Of a DNA stretch of 38,997 nucleotides, positions 8,058 to 16,539 are shown in pieces (the stretch's first letter is position 1; every line of letters starts with the position of its first letter). The notes below the pieces were generated by a model, which saw only the letters and a program-made list of their open reading frames with translations, did not search any database and was not told the DNA's origin. Source of the DNA: Bacteroides sp. CAG:709 (GTDB lineage Bacteria > Bacteroidota > Bacteroidia > Bacteroidales > UBA932); NCBI GenBank assembly GCA_000434935.1, contig FR882187.1, forward strand, positions 26,891 through 65,887, read 5' to 3'. Both the position numbers and the translations under genes were made by a program.

Positions 8058-8963
8058 ATGAACGGTATGAGAAAGATATTGACATGGATGGCAGTATGCT
8101 GTTTCATATTGTCATGCAGCGCTCTGCCACAGGCGCTGCCGGAGGATTCATGCTCCGTCATTTCCGGAAAGACGAAAGCCGCGGATTCCGGTGATGAAGC
8201 TGTTGATGACTTCGTGTTCGGTCTTTCCGTGCACTTGGGAAATCAGGAGCCATATTCGGCTGATTACATGTGGAATACCAGAGTATCGGCGAGAGACGGA
8301 ATATGGAGAACAGATGACGTTATCTATTGGATGTCAGGGGTACCGCTCAGATTCTATGCATATATGCCATACATGAATCCGACTGTTTCGAATGAATTCA
8401 TGACAATATCCTCCGCCGGAGAAGTTCCTGAACTCCAATACAATGCTTCTGTCAATGCCGGACAGCATATTGATATCCAGGTGGCAGAAGACATCAGGGA
8501 GGACGGCGCCGCCGAATTGAATTTCCGACATATTCTGGCATGTATAAAGGTAGAAAAAGGAAGCGAATTTTCGGATAACGCAGACATTGAAGAAGTCCGT
8601 GCTTCCGGGATTATAGGAAACGGAAGCTATGATATGGTTTCCGGGACATGGAGACTGGGAATCGGGCCTGGCACATTCCGGAGTTCAGGTCTTGCCGAAC
8701 CGTTCATGTTTCCGCCGCAAGAGATTCCGGACAAGTCCGCTGCCGAGTTGGAAATCATTGTAAATGACCAAGGAAGACGGATAAAAGGGGACATTCCACT
8801 TTCCGGTACGCGGCTGGAAGAAGGGCTTCTCTATACGTACAAGATATCATATATAGCCGGCAGGATTACTGCCGCGGCCACGGAGCCCGTGATTCCGGGA
8901 AACACATACTACATGGACGAAAGGTCCGAAGACAACACGACTGAAAATGATAACATACCATGA
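8058..8963 (+). CDS. Fimbrillin family lipoprotein
   Basis: A 301-residue lipoprotein with lipobox ILSC (Cys20; an alternative start at Met4 would keep it). It resembles the Mfa-like/fimbrillin family: an early Trp-rich strand (VSARDGIWRTDDVIYW), the FYAYMPYMN segment, an ELQYNASVNAGQHIDIQVA segment and the LNFRHILACIKVE strand. In this family the N-terminus is trimmed after secretion and subunits join by strand exchange, so this is the best candidate for the structural pilin here. It starts 1 bp after the preceding stop, and its stop overlaps the next start as ATGA. Confidence 0.75.
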   Translation: MNGMRKILTWMAVCCFILSCSALPQALPEDSCSVISGKTKAADSGDEAVDDFVFGLSVHLGNQEPYSADYMWNTRVSARDGIWRTDDVIYWMSGVPLRFYAYMPYMNPTVSNEFMTISSAGEVPELQYNASVNAGQHIDIQVAEDIREDGAAELNFRHILACIKVEKGSEFSDNADIEEVRASGIIGNGSYDMVSGTWRLGIGPGTFRSSGLAEPFMFPPQEIPDKSAAELEIIVNDQGRRIKGDIPLSGTRLEEGLLYTYKISYIAGRITAAATEPVIPGNTYYMDERSEDNTTENDNIP

Positions 8964-11941
8964 AAAGACTTACAGTTTTCACATTGATTGCAGTTTCAAT
9001 GCTTCCGGCATGTACCAATGAAGCATTGCAGGAAAAAGCTGCAAATCAGAATTATAGCTTTACAGCCCGGACTGATGCGGGCATCAAGACAAGGACTTGC
9101 CTGGGAGAGGTCTTGTCAAATGAGACATATCCCCTGCTCTGGGAAAAGGGAGACAGGATCATAATCGCTCAATCCGGAAAGCCGGCAACTTCGTATTACG
9201 AGACGCAGGGCCAGGACAACGATGTGGCTGAATTCCGTTTCATCAGCGGTTTGGAGGGCAATGAGATGCCTCCTGAAAAAACAGCACTGGCGGCACTTTA
9301 TCCGGCGGATGCCTACAAGTTTACAGATGGCAAGCACACAATCAACATACCTGAAAACCAGACATATAGAAAAAACAACATCAGTTCCGGAACAATGCCG
9401 ATGATTGCCGGAGCGACTTCCAGAGAACTGTCCTTCCGAAACGTGTGCGGCATTCTCAGGCTGCGCCTGAACACTCTCGAACAAGACATAAGATTGAGTT
9501 CAATAAAGGTTGCAGCGGATAAGGGGCTCGCCGGTCCGATTGCGACATTCGAAGGAACGAACGTGACATGGAACAATCCGGACGGCGAAACAGGACGCGG
9601 CATAACACTTTCATGTGACGGCGTCGCACTATCGCCAGAGCCGGAAGACTTCAACATTGTCTTGCCGCCTGGAAATTATAGCGGGTTCAAGATCCAACTG
9701 GAAACAGAAGGCCCGGACAAAAAGACATATCGCATGGACGGAGTGCTTGTAATAGAGCGTTCTGCCATCACTACCGTCAATCTCGACCTGGCACAGTTCC
9801 ATGGCGGCAGCATGGAAGATGTGACGGATGGAGACAAACACCACGCATTGACGGAACTGGGATACGGACTCGAATGTGAGGAAAAATCCATCTATGTCTT
9901 CAAGGAAGGCGGGGCAGGTTCGACTTTGGTGAAAAGTTACGTGGGTGTCAGCTATTCGGATGGCCAGAGCAGCATGAAAAGCATTCCATGGACGGCTACA
10001 TTCAGCACAGACGACGGAGCCACATGGGACAGCACGGTACCTGAAATGTTCACTGAATTCACGACGCATGGTGATGGTGACATCGCCGGAGACCTGTTGC
10101 AATATTCCATATCACCCAGCAACATTGACAGGGTATGCCTGGTAAAACTGAAACAGGATGACAGCGGGAAAGAAAAGGACCTCCGTATCGCTCAATACAC
10201 CAACGTGCTTGTTCTCACATACGACACATTCAAAGCCGATGAGAGGCATAACGTATGCTACTCAAAAGATCATGCTCTATTGTCAGTCATATATGAAGAC
10301 GGTACTGAAGAATTCGTTCCGGAAAAATATGACAACATACGCGTGGGCCATGTATTCCCGGAGCCCGGACGACATGTCGTAAAACTACGGTTAAGCAATA
10401 CCGCAACTACACTGGACAATATGTTCAGCATCGCCTACTGGGCGGCCGAGGAATACTTGACGACCGCAGACTTCTCACACGCCGATCTTTCCGGGATAAC
10501 TAATATGGAAAGCATGTTCCAGAACTGCAAGCATTTGGAAACCTGCGTTTTCGGTGAGGTAAACACCCCGGAACTGAAAAACATCAAAAACATGTTCAAG
10601 TATTGCTATGCGCTCAGGTCAGTGGATATCGCCTCTCTCCAGACGGACAAGGTCACAGACATGTCCAGCCTGTTCTTCAATTGCAGTTCGCTCGAACGAC
10701 TTGATCTGACAGGGTTTATGACAAACTCAGTTACAGACATGAGCAACATGTTCTATAGTTGCCGAAAGCTCGAGACATTGGACCTTTCAAGCTTCGATAC
10801 TTCCAACGTTACAAACATGAATTCCATGTTCTGTTCCTGCAATTCCCTCAAGGACATTGATTTAACCAGTTTCAACACCGTAAAAGCAAAGGACATGGGC
10901 GGAATATTCCAAATATGCGAAAGTCTTAAATCATTGGACCTCAGGAATTTCAACACCTCCAATACGGAAAATATGGGAGGAATGTTCGCCAGATTTACAA
11001 AACTTGAAAGCATAGATTTATCCAGTTTCAATACGGCAAACTGCACACAGATGGCAAGCATGTTCAATGATTGCAAAAATTTGAAAAATCTGGATTTGAG
11101 ACATTTCAGCACGGACAAGGTAGGAAGCATGGAAAGGATGTTCAACAATTGCAGTTCCCTCACAGAACTGGACCTCTCCAGTTTCCACACACAGGCAGTC
11201 AAGAGTATGGGCTATATGTTTGAGAACTGCACTTCCCTTGCGGCTTTGGACCTGACGAATTTCAGCGCACAAAGTCTGGAGATGGCCAGGTCAATGTTTG
11301 ATAACTGCACGTCATTAAAAAACATAACCCTCAACGATTTCAATGCTCCAAAGCTGACAAATGCCTATATGATGTTCTATAGATGCGAGGCGGAATCGAT
11401 AAGCATCGCCAATTTCAGTTGCGCGGATGACGGAAACCTATATGGGATGTTTTACGGTTGCTCTTCAATGAAAACGCTGACCCTCAAGAACTTCGATGCC
11501 AGCAAGGCTGGTTCGTTGGAATATTTTCTATGCAGCTGCAGAGGACTTGAATACCTGGACCTGTCGGAGTTTTACACCGACAACGTAAAGAATATGAGTT
11601 CAATGTTCATGAACTGCTCATCATTGAAACATATCGACTTGTCCGGCATGAGGACTTCAAATGTCACCAATATGTCAATGATGTTTTCAGGCAGCGCCGT
11701 ATCGGAATTGGATCTTTCGAACTTCGACACAAGCAATGTAACCCAAATGTATAGCATGTTCGAATACTGCAAAGAACTGCATACCATACGCATGAATATG
11801 ACTGCAATGAATGCGGAACTCCATGTCGACAGGATGTTTTCACAAACTCAAAAAGCAGGATGCTTGTACGCAAAAGACGGGATCGTCGACAGCCGCATAC
11901 GGGAAAAACTGCCGCAGAACTGGACTATCGAAGCGTTTTAA
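8960..11941 (+). CDS. Fimbrillin-like lipoprotein with BspA-type (DUF285) leucine-rich repeats
   Basis: A 993-residue surface lipoprotein with lipobox MLPAC (Cys18). Residues 30-275 form a fimbrillin-like domain (PLLWEKGDRIIIA, ALAALYPADAYKF, ISSGTMPMIAGAT, LSFRNVCGILRLRL). Residues about 290-400 form a BACON-like region ending in DSGKEKDLRIAQ. From residue 516 there are about 18 repeats of 26 residues with pattern MxxMFxxCxxLxxLDLSxFxTxxVxx, as in BspA/DUF285 leucine-rich repeat proteins. The protein ends with a short KLPQNWTIEAF cap. The start overlaps the fimbrillin stop (ATGA), showing translational coupling. The arrangement suggests a tip adhesin: a fimbrillin head that docks on the fibre and an LRR arm that binds a host or bacterial ligand. 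The tip role is inferred. Confidence 0.75.
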   Translation: MKRLTVFTLIAVSMLPACTNEALQEKAANQNYSFTARTDAGIKTRTCLGEVLSNETYPLLWEKGDRIIIAQSGKPATSYYETQGQDNDVAEFRFISGLEGNEMPPEKTALAALYPADAYKFTDGKHTINIPENQTYRKNNISSGTMPMIAGATSRELSFRNVCGILRLRLNTLEQDIRLSSIKVAADKGLAGPIATFEGTNVTWNNPDGETGRGITLSCDGVALSPEPEDFNIVLPPGNYSGFKIQLETEGPDKKTYRMDGVLVIERSAITTVNLDLAQFHGGSMEDVTDGDKHHALTELGYGLECEEKSIYVFKEGGAGSTLVKSYVGVSYSDGQSSMKSIPWTATFSTDDGATWDSTVPEMFTEFTTHGDGDIAGDLLQYSISPSNIDRVCLVKLKQDDSGKEKDLRIAQYTNVLVLTYDTFKADERHNVCYSKDHALLSVIYEDGTEEFVPEKYDNIRVGHVFPEPGRHVVKLRLSNTATTLDNMFSIAYWAAEEYLTTADFSHADLSGITNMESMFQNCKHLETCVFGEVNTPELKNIKNMFKYCYALRSVDIASLQTDKVTDMSSLFFNCSSLERLDLTGFMTNSVTDMSNMFYSCRKLETLDLSSFDTSNVTNMNSMFCSCNSLKDIDLTSFNTVKAKDMGGIFQICESLKSLDLRNFNTSNTENMGGMFARFTKLESIDLSSFNTANCTQMASMFNDCKNLKNLDLRHFSTDKVGSMERMFNNCSSLTELDLSSFHTQAVKSMGYMFENCTSLAALDLTNFSAQSLEMARSMFDNCTSLKNITLNDFNAPKLTNAYMMFYRCEAESISIANFSCADDGNLYGMFYGCSSMKTLTLKNFDASKAGSLEYFLCSCRGLEYLDLSEFYTDNVKNMSSMFMNCSSLKHIDLSGMRTSNVTNMSMMFSGSAVSELDLSNFDTSNVTQMYSMFEYCKELHTIRMNMTAMNAELHVDRMFSQTQKAGCLYAKDGIVDSRIREKLPQNWTIEAF
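10505..11824 (+). repeat. Tandem array of 78-bp units encoding 26-residue LRRs
   Basis: Seventeen consecutive coding units plus a degenerate eighteenth (from 11825). Most are exactly 78 bp; two encode 25 residues. Units are diverged at the DNA level, so the array is old rather than recently amplified. The Met-Phe-Cys-Leu-Leu-Phe spacing is kept nearly throughout. Confidence 0.85.
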
Positions 11942-11952
11942 ATTTTACAACC

Positions 11953-13179
11953 ATGAATATAGTATATATGATCATCTGTGGATTCCTGCTGCTCCTTGCG
12001 GGAGGATGTACACGTAAAGGAGCAGACTTGAATCCTGAAAATCAAGACTTTATTGTGCACCTGAAAGGCGAAGTAGCGAGTCGAGTACATTTGGGAGAAG
12101 GAAACGGCTCATACCCGGTCCTATGGGAAAGCGGGGACAGGATAATCGTGTTCGGCGGAACAGAACAGCAGCCCGGCAGCATCTATGTCACGGATGACGG
12201 GGAATGCCGCACTGCAAGATTCCGGCACGACGGCAGCATTCCGGAAAATCCGCATCTTGCCGGTTCAGGTCTTTATACCGCCATATATCCGGCAAATGCC
12301 GAATATCAGAACGGCAGCATCACATTCAGCATTCCGGAGACACAGCATTACCGGGAAAGAGGAATCGGTAAGGACTCCTGGCCTATGGTCGGCATCAGCA
12401 ACAAACATGAAATGTCATTCAACGGGGTCTGCAGCCTGCTCAAATTGCGGCTACATGCAATGAACCCCCACGCTATAAGCAGCATCAATGTCGGATCCGT
12501 ACAAGATATCGGCAAGAGAATGTGCCGTTATTCTGCCGCGACAGGGGCGGAATGGGAAACGGGAACACAGGAAGAGACCAAGATAGGAAAAATCACGAGC
12601 CTGGACTGCAGCGATGCGCTACCGGAACTGACAGCTGAGTCCAAAGACTTTTACATCGTCATGCCGCCAGGAAGACATATGGGGCTGGCTTTCCAGTTAA
12701 ACACCTGTAACAGGGAACATTACCTGTATCTGGTACCGGATGCCACGGAATTCAGAAGGAACACGATTACCATGTTCGACCTGCCGTTCGAGGCTTTCAT
12801 AAAATGTAAAGATTCCTGCGTAGAGACCGGTAAAAGCCGAAAGAGTATTGTAAATCTACAATATACCCTTCTCGCCGACAAAAACATTGCAGAAGACGGC
12901 AGTTCGGAATTGATTCTGAAAAGTTATCGGGAAACTATGTTGGATGACGGGACTTCAATCATGGAACCAATATGCTGGCATGCCTTGTTCAGTACCGACG
13001 CCGGACAAACTTTTTCGGAAGAGCCGGGAAACATCTTCCATGATTTCAAATCCACCGGCAAAGGTTCAGTAGAAGGTGAAAGAATGTCTGATATACCCGC
13101 CGACAGTTCCGGTCAAAACATAGTAAAGTTTGTCCAGAATGTCAGCGGAAAGTCATGCTACAGCTCAGAAATATTATAA
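11953..13179 (+). CDS. Fimbrillin-like lipoprotein, C-terminally shortened paralogue of the LRR adhesin
   Basis: A 408-residue lipoprotein. The start at 11953 is preferred over the upstream ATG at 11860, which lies inside the previous gene, because it gives a clean signal peptide with lipobox LLAGGC (Cys about 19). The protein follows the LRR adhesin step by step: SYPVLWESGDRIIVFGG, LYTAIYPANAEYQ, MSFNGVCSLLKLRL, DFYIVMPPGRHMGLAFQL, then CWHALFSTDAGQTF, matching WTATFSTDDGATW. It stops shortly after VQNVSGK, which aligns with QDDSGKEKD in the paralogue, so it lacks all LRR repeats. Its last seven codons overlap the convergent licD gene. It is either a naturally short subunit or a copy truncated when the licD island arrived. 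Confidence 0.6.
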   Translation: MNIVYMIICGFLLLLAGGCTRKGADLNPENQDFIVHLKGEVASRVHLGEGNGSYPVLWESGDRIIVFGGTEQQPGSIYVTDDGECRTARFRHDGSIPENPHLAGSGLYTAIYPANAEYQNGSITFSIPETQHYRERGIGKDSWPMVGISNKHEMSFNGVCSLLKLRLHAMNPHAISSINVGSVQDIGKRMCRYSAATGAEWETGTQEETKIGKITSLDCSDALPELTAESKDFYIVMPPGRHMGLAFQLNTCNREHYLYLVPDATEFRRNTITMFDLPFEAFIKCKDSCVETGKSRKSIVNLQYTLLADKNIAEDGSSELILKSYRETMLDDGTSIMEPICWHALFSTDAGQTFSEEPGNIFHDFKSTGKGSVEGERMSDIPADSSGQNIVKFVQNVSGKSCYSSEIL

Positions 13180-13979
13180 CCGTCTTTAATATAGGCTGTT
13201 ATGTTATGAGTCCTGCGTTTATTTTCAGGAGGAAGCTGCATGTAGTCATCATATTGCTGCTTCAAGAACTTATCCCATTCTGAAAAGGCGGAAAAACGAA
13301 AACCCTCGAATTCCAGTTCAGTATAATTCTCGAACATGCTCCTGTCGAATATCTCCCTCAAGCCATTATAACGAACCGAAACGGAACCGGACATGGCACA
13401 TTTGTCAAAATCATATTGGCTCATGGTCTTGCGCATCTTGTCCAACCAGTACTGCTCACCATGCAGATGAGCGGAAATCTTTGGAATCAACGGCTGATGG
13501 ATATTGAGCAGACGGAATTTTGTGCCGCAAATATTCAGACGATGGGAACAAGTTGACAACATGCGTTCCATTTTTTTCTGGACATTCACGTCTTCAGGCT
13601 TGCCATCCACCGGGAAGACATCGATATTCAGGCCGAAACGATATTTCACAAAGTCTCCTTGATGACTCACCGTCCAGGAATCATGAACTTTGGCAAAGAA
13701 ATGCATGAAACGCTCGTTCTCGTTCTCCGTGTTATATAAACAGCGGTATCTCGCTCCCGGTTCCTTACCGAATTCCGATACAAAACGCTCAAAATCCGGA
13801 CGGGGCATGAGGATGTCGATATCATCGTCCCATGGAATGAAACCCTTATGACGTACTGCTCCGAGAAGAGTCCCGTAAGCTATGGAATAACGGAGTCCCT
13901 TCTCTTTACAAAATTTGTCAACTACTTTCAGTATTTCCAACAACACCGAATGAATTTGCGGCTTGGACAGCTGAACCAT
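13158..13979 (-). CDS. LicD family phosphotransferase
   Basis: A 273-residue LicD-family protein. LicD enzymes transfer phosphocholine or similar groups from CDP-activated donors to cell-surface glycans; they share the nucleotidyltransferase fold. The signature is YGTLLGAVRHKGFIPWDDDID (residues 35-55, metal-binding Asp51, 52, 53 and 55). The C-terminal YDDYMQLPPENKRR is also typical. The gene is oriented opposite to the aminotransferase operon and shares a 158-bp divergent intergenic region with it. Its last codons overlap the end of the truncated fimbrillin-like gene. The acceptor and the group transferred are unknown. Confidence 0.85.
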   Translation of the reverse strand: MVQLSKPQIHSVLLEILKVVDKFCKEKGLRYSIAYGTLLGAVRHKGFIPWDDDIDILMPRPDFERFVSEFGKEPGARYRCLYNTENENERFMHFFAKVHDSWTVSHQGDFVKYRFGLNIDVFPVDGKPEDVNVQKKMERMLSTCSHRLNICGTKFRLLNIHQPLIPKISAHLHGEQYWLDKMRKTMSQYDFDKCAMSGSVSVRYNGLREIFDRSMFENYTELEFEGFRFSAFSEWDKFLKQQYDDYMQLPPENKRRTHNITAYIKDGYNISEL

Positions 13980-14026
13980 TTCCTATATTTTTAATAATTT
14001 GACGAAAAACTATACTCAAATCGTTA

Positions 14027-14073
14027 AAAACACCTAAAAGCACAAAACCGCATGCAACATTTTAGTGTGTTTT
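14027..14073. promoter_or_regulatory. Imperfect inverted repeat in the licD/aminotransferase divergent region
   Basis: AAAACACCTAAAA (14027-14039) pairs with TTTTAGTGTGTTTT (14060-14073) with one bulge, around a 20-nt loop. It would lie in the leader of the minus-strand licD if that gene uses the -7 box at 14099-14106. It could be an operator or leader hairpin. Confidence 0.3.
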
Positions 14074-14098
14074 GTCATTTATATATGAGATATTAATA

Positions 14099-14106
14099 CA
14101 AAAGTA
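14099..14106 (-). promoter_or_regulatory. Possible -7 box for the minus-strand licD (TACTTTTG)
   Basis: The minus strand reads TACTTTTG, fitting TAnnTTTG. It would give a leader of roughly 110 nt before the licD ATG at 13979. No matching plus-strand box was found for the aminotransferase; a TATAAT sequence lies just before its ATG. Confidence 0.35.
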
Positions 14107-14137
14107 GTAAATTAGTGACATATAATACACAACAATA

Positions 14138-15187
14138 ATGTTATCTTACGTATTTCCCGGCAATATCGACACTTGTATTGCCAAAATAGGAGCGGAACCG
14201 ATTCCTTATATGAGGACAGATGAGTTCTCCACCATAAATTTAGAATCCGAACGAATCCTGTTAGACCTGATTCACTGCAAAGACGGAAAAACAATCATAT
14301 ATACGGGATCCGGAACAGGAGCCATGGCTGCAATTGTCGAGAATTACATCAGCACGAAGCAAAAAGCCATTGTCATAAACGGCGGATCTTTCGGAAAACG
14401 ATGGGTTTCATTATGCAAATACTACAATATTCCTGCAATTGATTTCCAGATTGCATTTGGAAAAGATATTGATTACGAGCTGCTTGAGAGGACCATCGAG
14501 ACTGAACAGCCGGACGTTTTCCTCTGCCAGCACCACGAGACCTCTACCGGTGTTCTCTACGACCTGACTAAAATTTCGGAAATCTGCCACAGGCACAATA
14601 TCTCACTCGTAGTAGATGTAATCAGTTCGTTCCTGGCAGAAAATCTGAATATGGATGAACTGGGAATCGATATCTGCGTCACCAGCACGCAAAAAGGTCT
14701 GAACGTCCCTCCAGGTCTGTCCATAGTGTTCCTGAGCTCCAGACTTAACGGATATGAATTCGCGCACAATGGTTATTACTGGGATTTCCAAGAAAACCTC
14801 AACAATCTCAAACGCGGACAAACTCCTTTCAGTCCTGCAACAACAATTTATTTGCAGTTGCATGCACGACTAAAGCAACTCGAAGCTCAAGGTGGTGAAA
14901 ATCAGAATATCCAAGAAGTCCATCACCGCGCAGAAGTATTCCGCGAAGAATGTCGTAAATATGGTTGGGCAATGCCTGCAGAACGCCCTTCTGCCGCAAT
15001 AACAGCGATTCAGACCAAGGATACGGAAAAACGAAATGTATTCCGCGGATTGATAGAAAAATACGACACTTACATCATGCCAGGATCAATCCCGGGTTTT
15101 TACAGAATCTCACACATGGGACTCCAGTCCGACGATGAGCTGAGAGAATTGGCACAACATATCCACGAACTGGAAACCGAAGAATAG
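14138..15187 (+). CDS. Class V aminotransferase (PhnW/serine-pyruvate aminotransferase-like)
   Basis: A 349-residue PLP enzyme of the class V aminotransferase group that includes 2-aminoethylphosphonate-pyruvate and serine/alanine-glyoxylate aminotransferases. Visible features are FPGNID (where PhnW-like enzymes have a PGP segment), TGSGTGAM (56-63, phosphate binding), HHETSTGVLYD (132-142), VVDVISSF with Asp160 for the PLP ring nitrogen, and STQKGLN with Lys186 as the Schiff-base lysine. It is followed 2 bp later by the cytidylyltransferase/oxidoreductase fusion and then by licD. This suggests it forms or removes an amino group on the small molecule that is later activated and transferred. 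No phosphonate-forming enzyme (PepM, Ppd) is in the window, so the substrate is open. Confidence 0.8.
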   Translation: MLSYVFPGNIDTCIAKIGAEPIPYMRTDEFSTINLESERILLDLIHCKDGKTIIYTGSGTGAMAAIVENYISTKQKAIVINGGSFGKRWVSLCKYYNIPAIDFQIAFGKDIDYELLERTIETEQPDVFLCQHHETSTGVLYDLTKISEICHRHNISLVVDVISSFLAENLNMDELGIDICVTSTQKGLNVPPGLSIVFLSSRLNGYEFAHNGYYWDFQENLNNLKRGQTPFSPATTIYLQLHARLKQLEAQGGENQNIQEVHHRAEVFREECRKYGWAMPAERPSAAITAIQTKDTEKRNVFRGLIEKYDTYIMPGSIPGFYRISHMGLQSDDELRELAQHIHELETEE

Positions 15188-15189
15188 CA

Positions 15190-16530
15190 ATGACAAAAGT
15201 TATCACATACGGGACCTTCGACCTGCTTCACCAGGGGCACATCAATCTTCTCAGACGTGCCAAGGAACTTGGTGACTACCTGATTGTAGGAATAACCACG
15301 GATAATTTCGATCTTGAACGAGGCAAGCTGAACACACATGACAGTCTTGTCGAAAGAATCGAGGCTGTCAAGAAGACTGGCTATGCCGATAAAATCATAA
15401 TCGAGGAATACCACGGACAAAAGATAGATGACATACAGAAATATGGTGCGGATATTTTTGCAATCGGTTCCGACTGGGAAGGAAAATTCGACTACTTAAA
15501 TGAATTCTGCAAAGTAGTTTATCTTCCTCGCACAGAAGGCATTTCCAGCACGCAAATCCGCAATGAGCAGAACATCCGAATCGGAATAGCCGGTGCCGGA
15601 AGCATTGCCAGACGGTTCGTACCTGAATCCAAATTCGTATCGTGCGTGACTATTTCATCAGTTTACAGCATTGACCATGAAGAATGCCGCAATTTCTGCG
15701 AGGCCAATGATGTTCCGGTAGCTGCAGAATCTTACAAACAGCTTCTGGAGAATTGCGATGCCGTTTATGTAGCGACACCGCATTACACTCATTATCAATA
15801 TGTAAAGGATGCACTGGAAGCACGAAAACATGTATTGTGCGAGACTCCGTTCGTATTGAAAAATAAAGAAGCTGAAGAGTTGCTGAAATTGGCTGAAGAC
15901 AATGGACTGATTCTGATGGTCGCACACAAAACTGCATATTGTCCTGCATTCAGGCATCTTGTTTCCATGCTTAAATCCGGAGCTATCGGAGATATCGTGG
16001 ACATCAATGCGTCAGTAACTACGATAACCGATGAAAATTCCGACAAGATGAAAAGCACCAGATATGGAGGCAGCATGAGTGAGAACGCATGTTTCCCAAT
16101 CCTCCCTATCCTGAAATTGCTCGGAACTGAATATAGAAACATCAATTTCTACTCCAAAATGAAGCACGAAGTGGATATCTACACGAAAGCTGTATTCCGT
16201 TTCGATTCCGCCACTGCGTCATTCCAGGTAGGGCTCGGCGCCAAGACTGAAGGCAATATGGTCATTTCCGGCACACATGGTTATGTCTATGTTCCAGCTC
16301 CATGGTGGAAAACTGACTATTTCGAATTCAGATTTGAAGACCAGAACAAGAACAAAAAATGCTTCCTGCCATTCATGGGGGAAGGCTTGAGATACGAAAT
16401 CAGAGAATTCATTACAAACATATTATCTCCGGAAAACGCATCAGTAATCCTGTCTGACAAAGAAATATTGGCCATGACTGATATTCAAGACAGGTACATC
16501 AATGGAGAGAATTTATACAAACTAGTATAA
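15190..16530 (+). CDS. Fusion of TagD-like cytidylyltransferase and Gfo/Idh/MocA oxidoreductase
   Basis: A 446-residue bifunctional protein. Residues 1-127 are a TagD/GCT-type cytidylyltransferase: TYGTFDLLHQGHINLL with the nucleotide-binding HQGH at 14-17, and RTEGISSTQIR at 114-124. This class forms CDP-alcohols such as CDP-glycerol from CTP. From residue 129 a Gfo/Idh/MocA oxidoreductase begins, with dinucleotide-binding GIAGAGSIA (132-140) and VYVATPHYTHY. The usual EKP motif reads ETP at 218-220, so the lysine often involved in catalysis or cofactor contact is Thr. Gene order (2 bp after the aminotransferase, 9 bp before licD) suggests reduction of a carbonyl compound followed by activation with CTP, with LicD as the transferase. 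The substrate is unknown. Confidence 0.85.
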   Translation: MTKVITYGTFDLLHQGHINLLRRAKELGDYLIVGITTDNFDLERGKLNTHDSLVERIEAVKKTGYADKIIIEEYHGQKIDDIQKYGADIFAIGSDWEGKFDYLNEFCKVVYLPRTEGISSTQIRNEQNIRIGIAGAGSIARRFVPESKFVSCVTISSVYSIDHEECRNFCEANDVPVAAESYKQLLENCDAVYVATPHYTHYQYVKDALEARKHVLCETPFVLKNKEAEELLKLAEDNGLILMVAHKTAYCPAFRHLVSMLKSGAIGDIVDINASVTTITDENSDKMKSTRYGGSMSENACFPILPILKLLGTEYRNINFYSKMKHEVDIYTKAVFRFDSATASFQVGLGAKTEGNMVISGTHGYVYVPAPWWKTDYFEFRFEDQNKNKKCFLPFMGEGLRYEIREFITNILSPENASVILSDKEILAMTDIQDRYINGENLYKLV

Positions 16531-16539
16531 CATCCTGAC

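Noticed and set aside
10753..11202. Long minus-strand frame inside the LRR array
   Set aside because: It is a shadow of the repeated coding pattern on the opposite strand and overlaps a well-supported gene.
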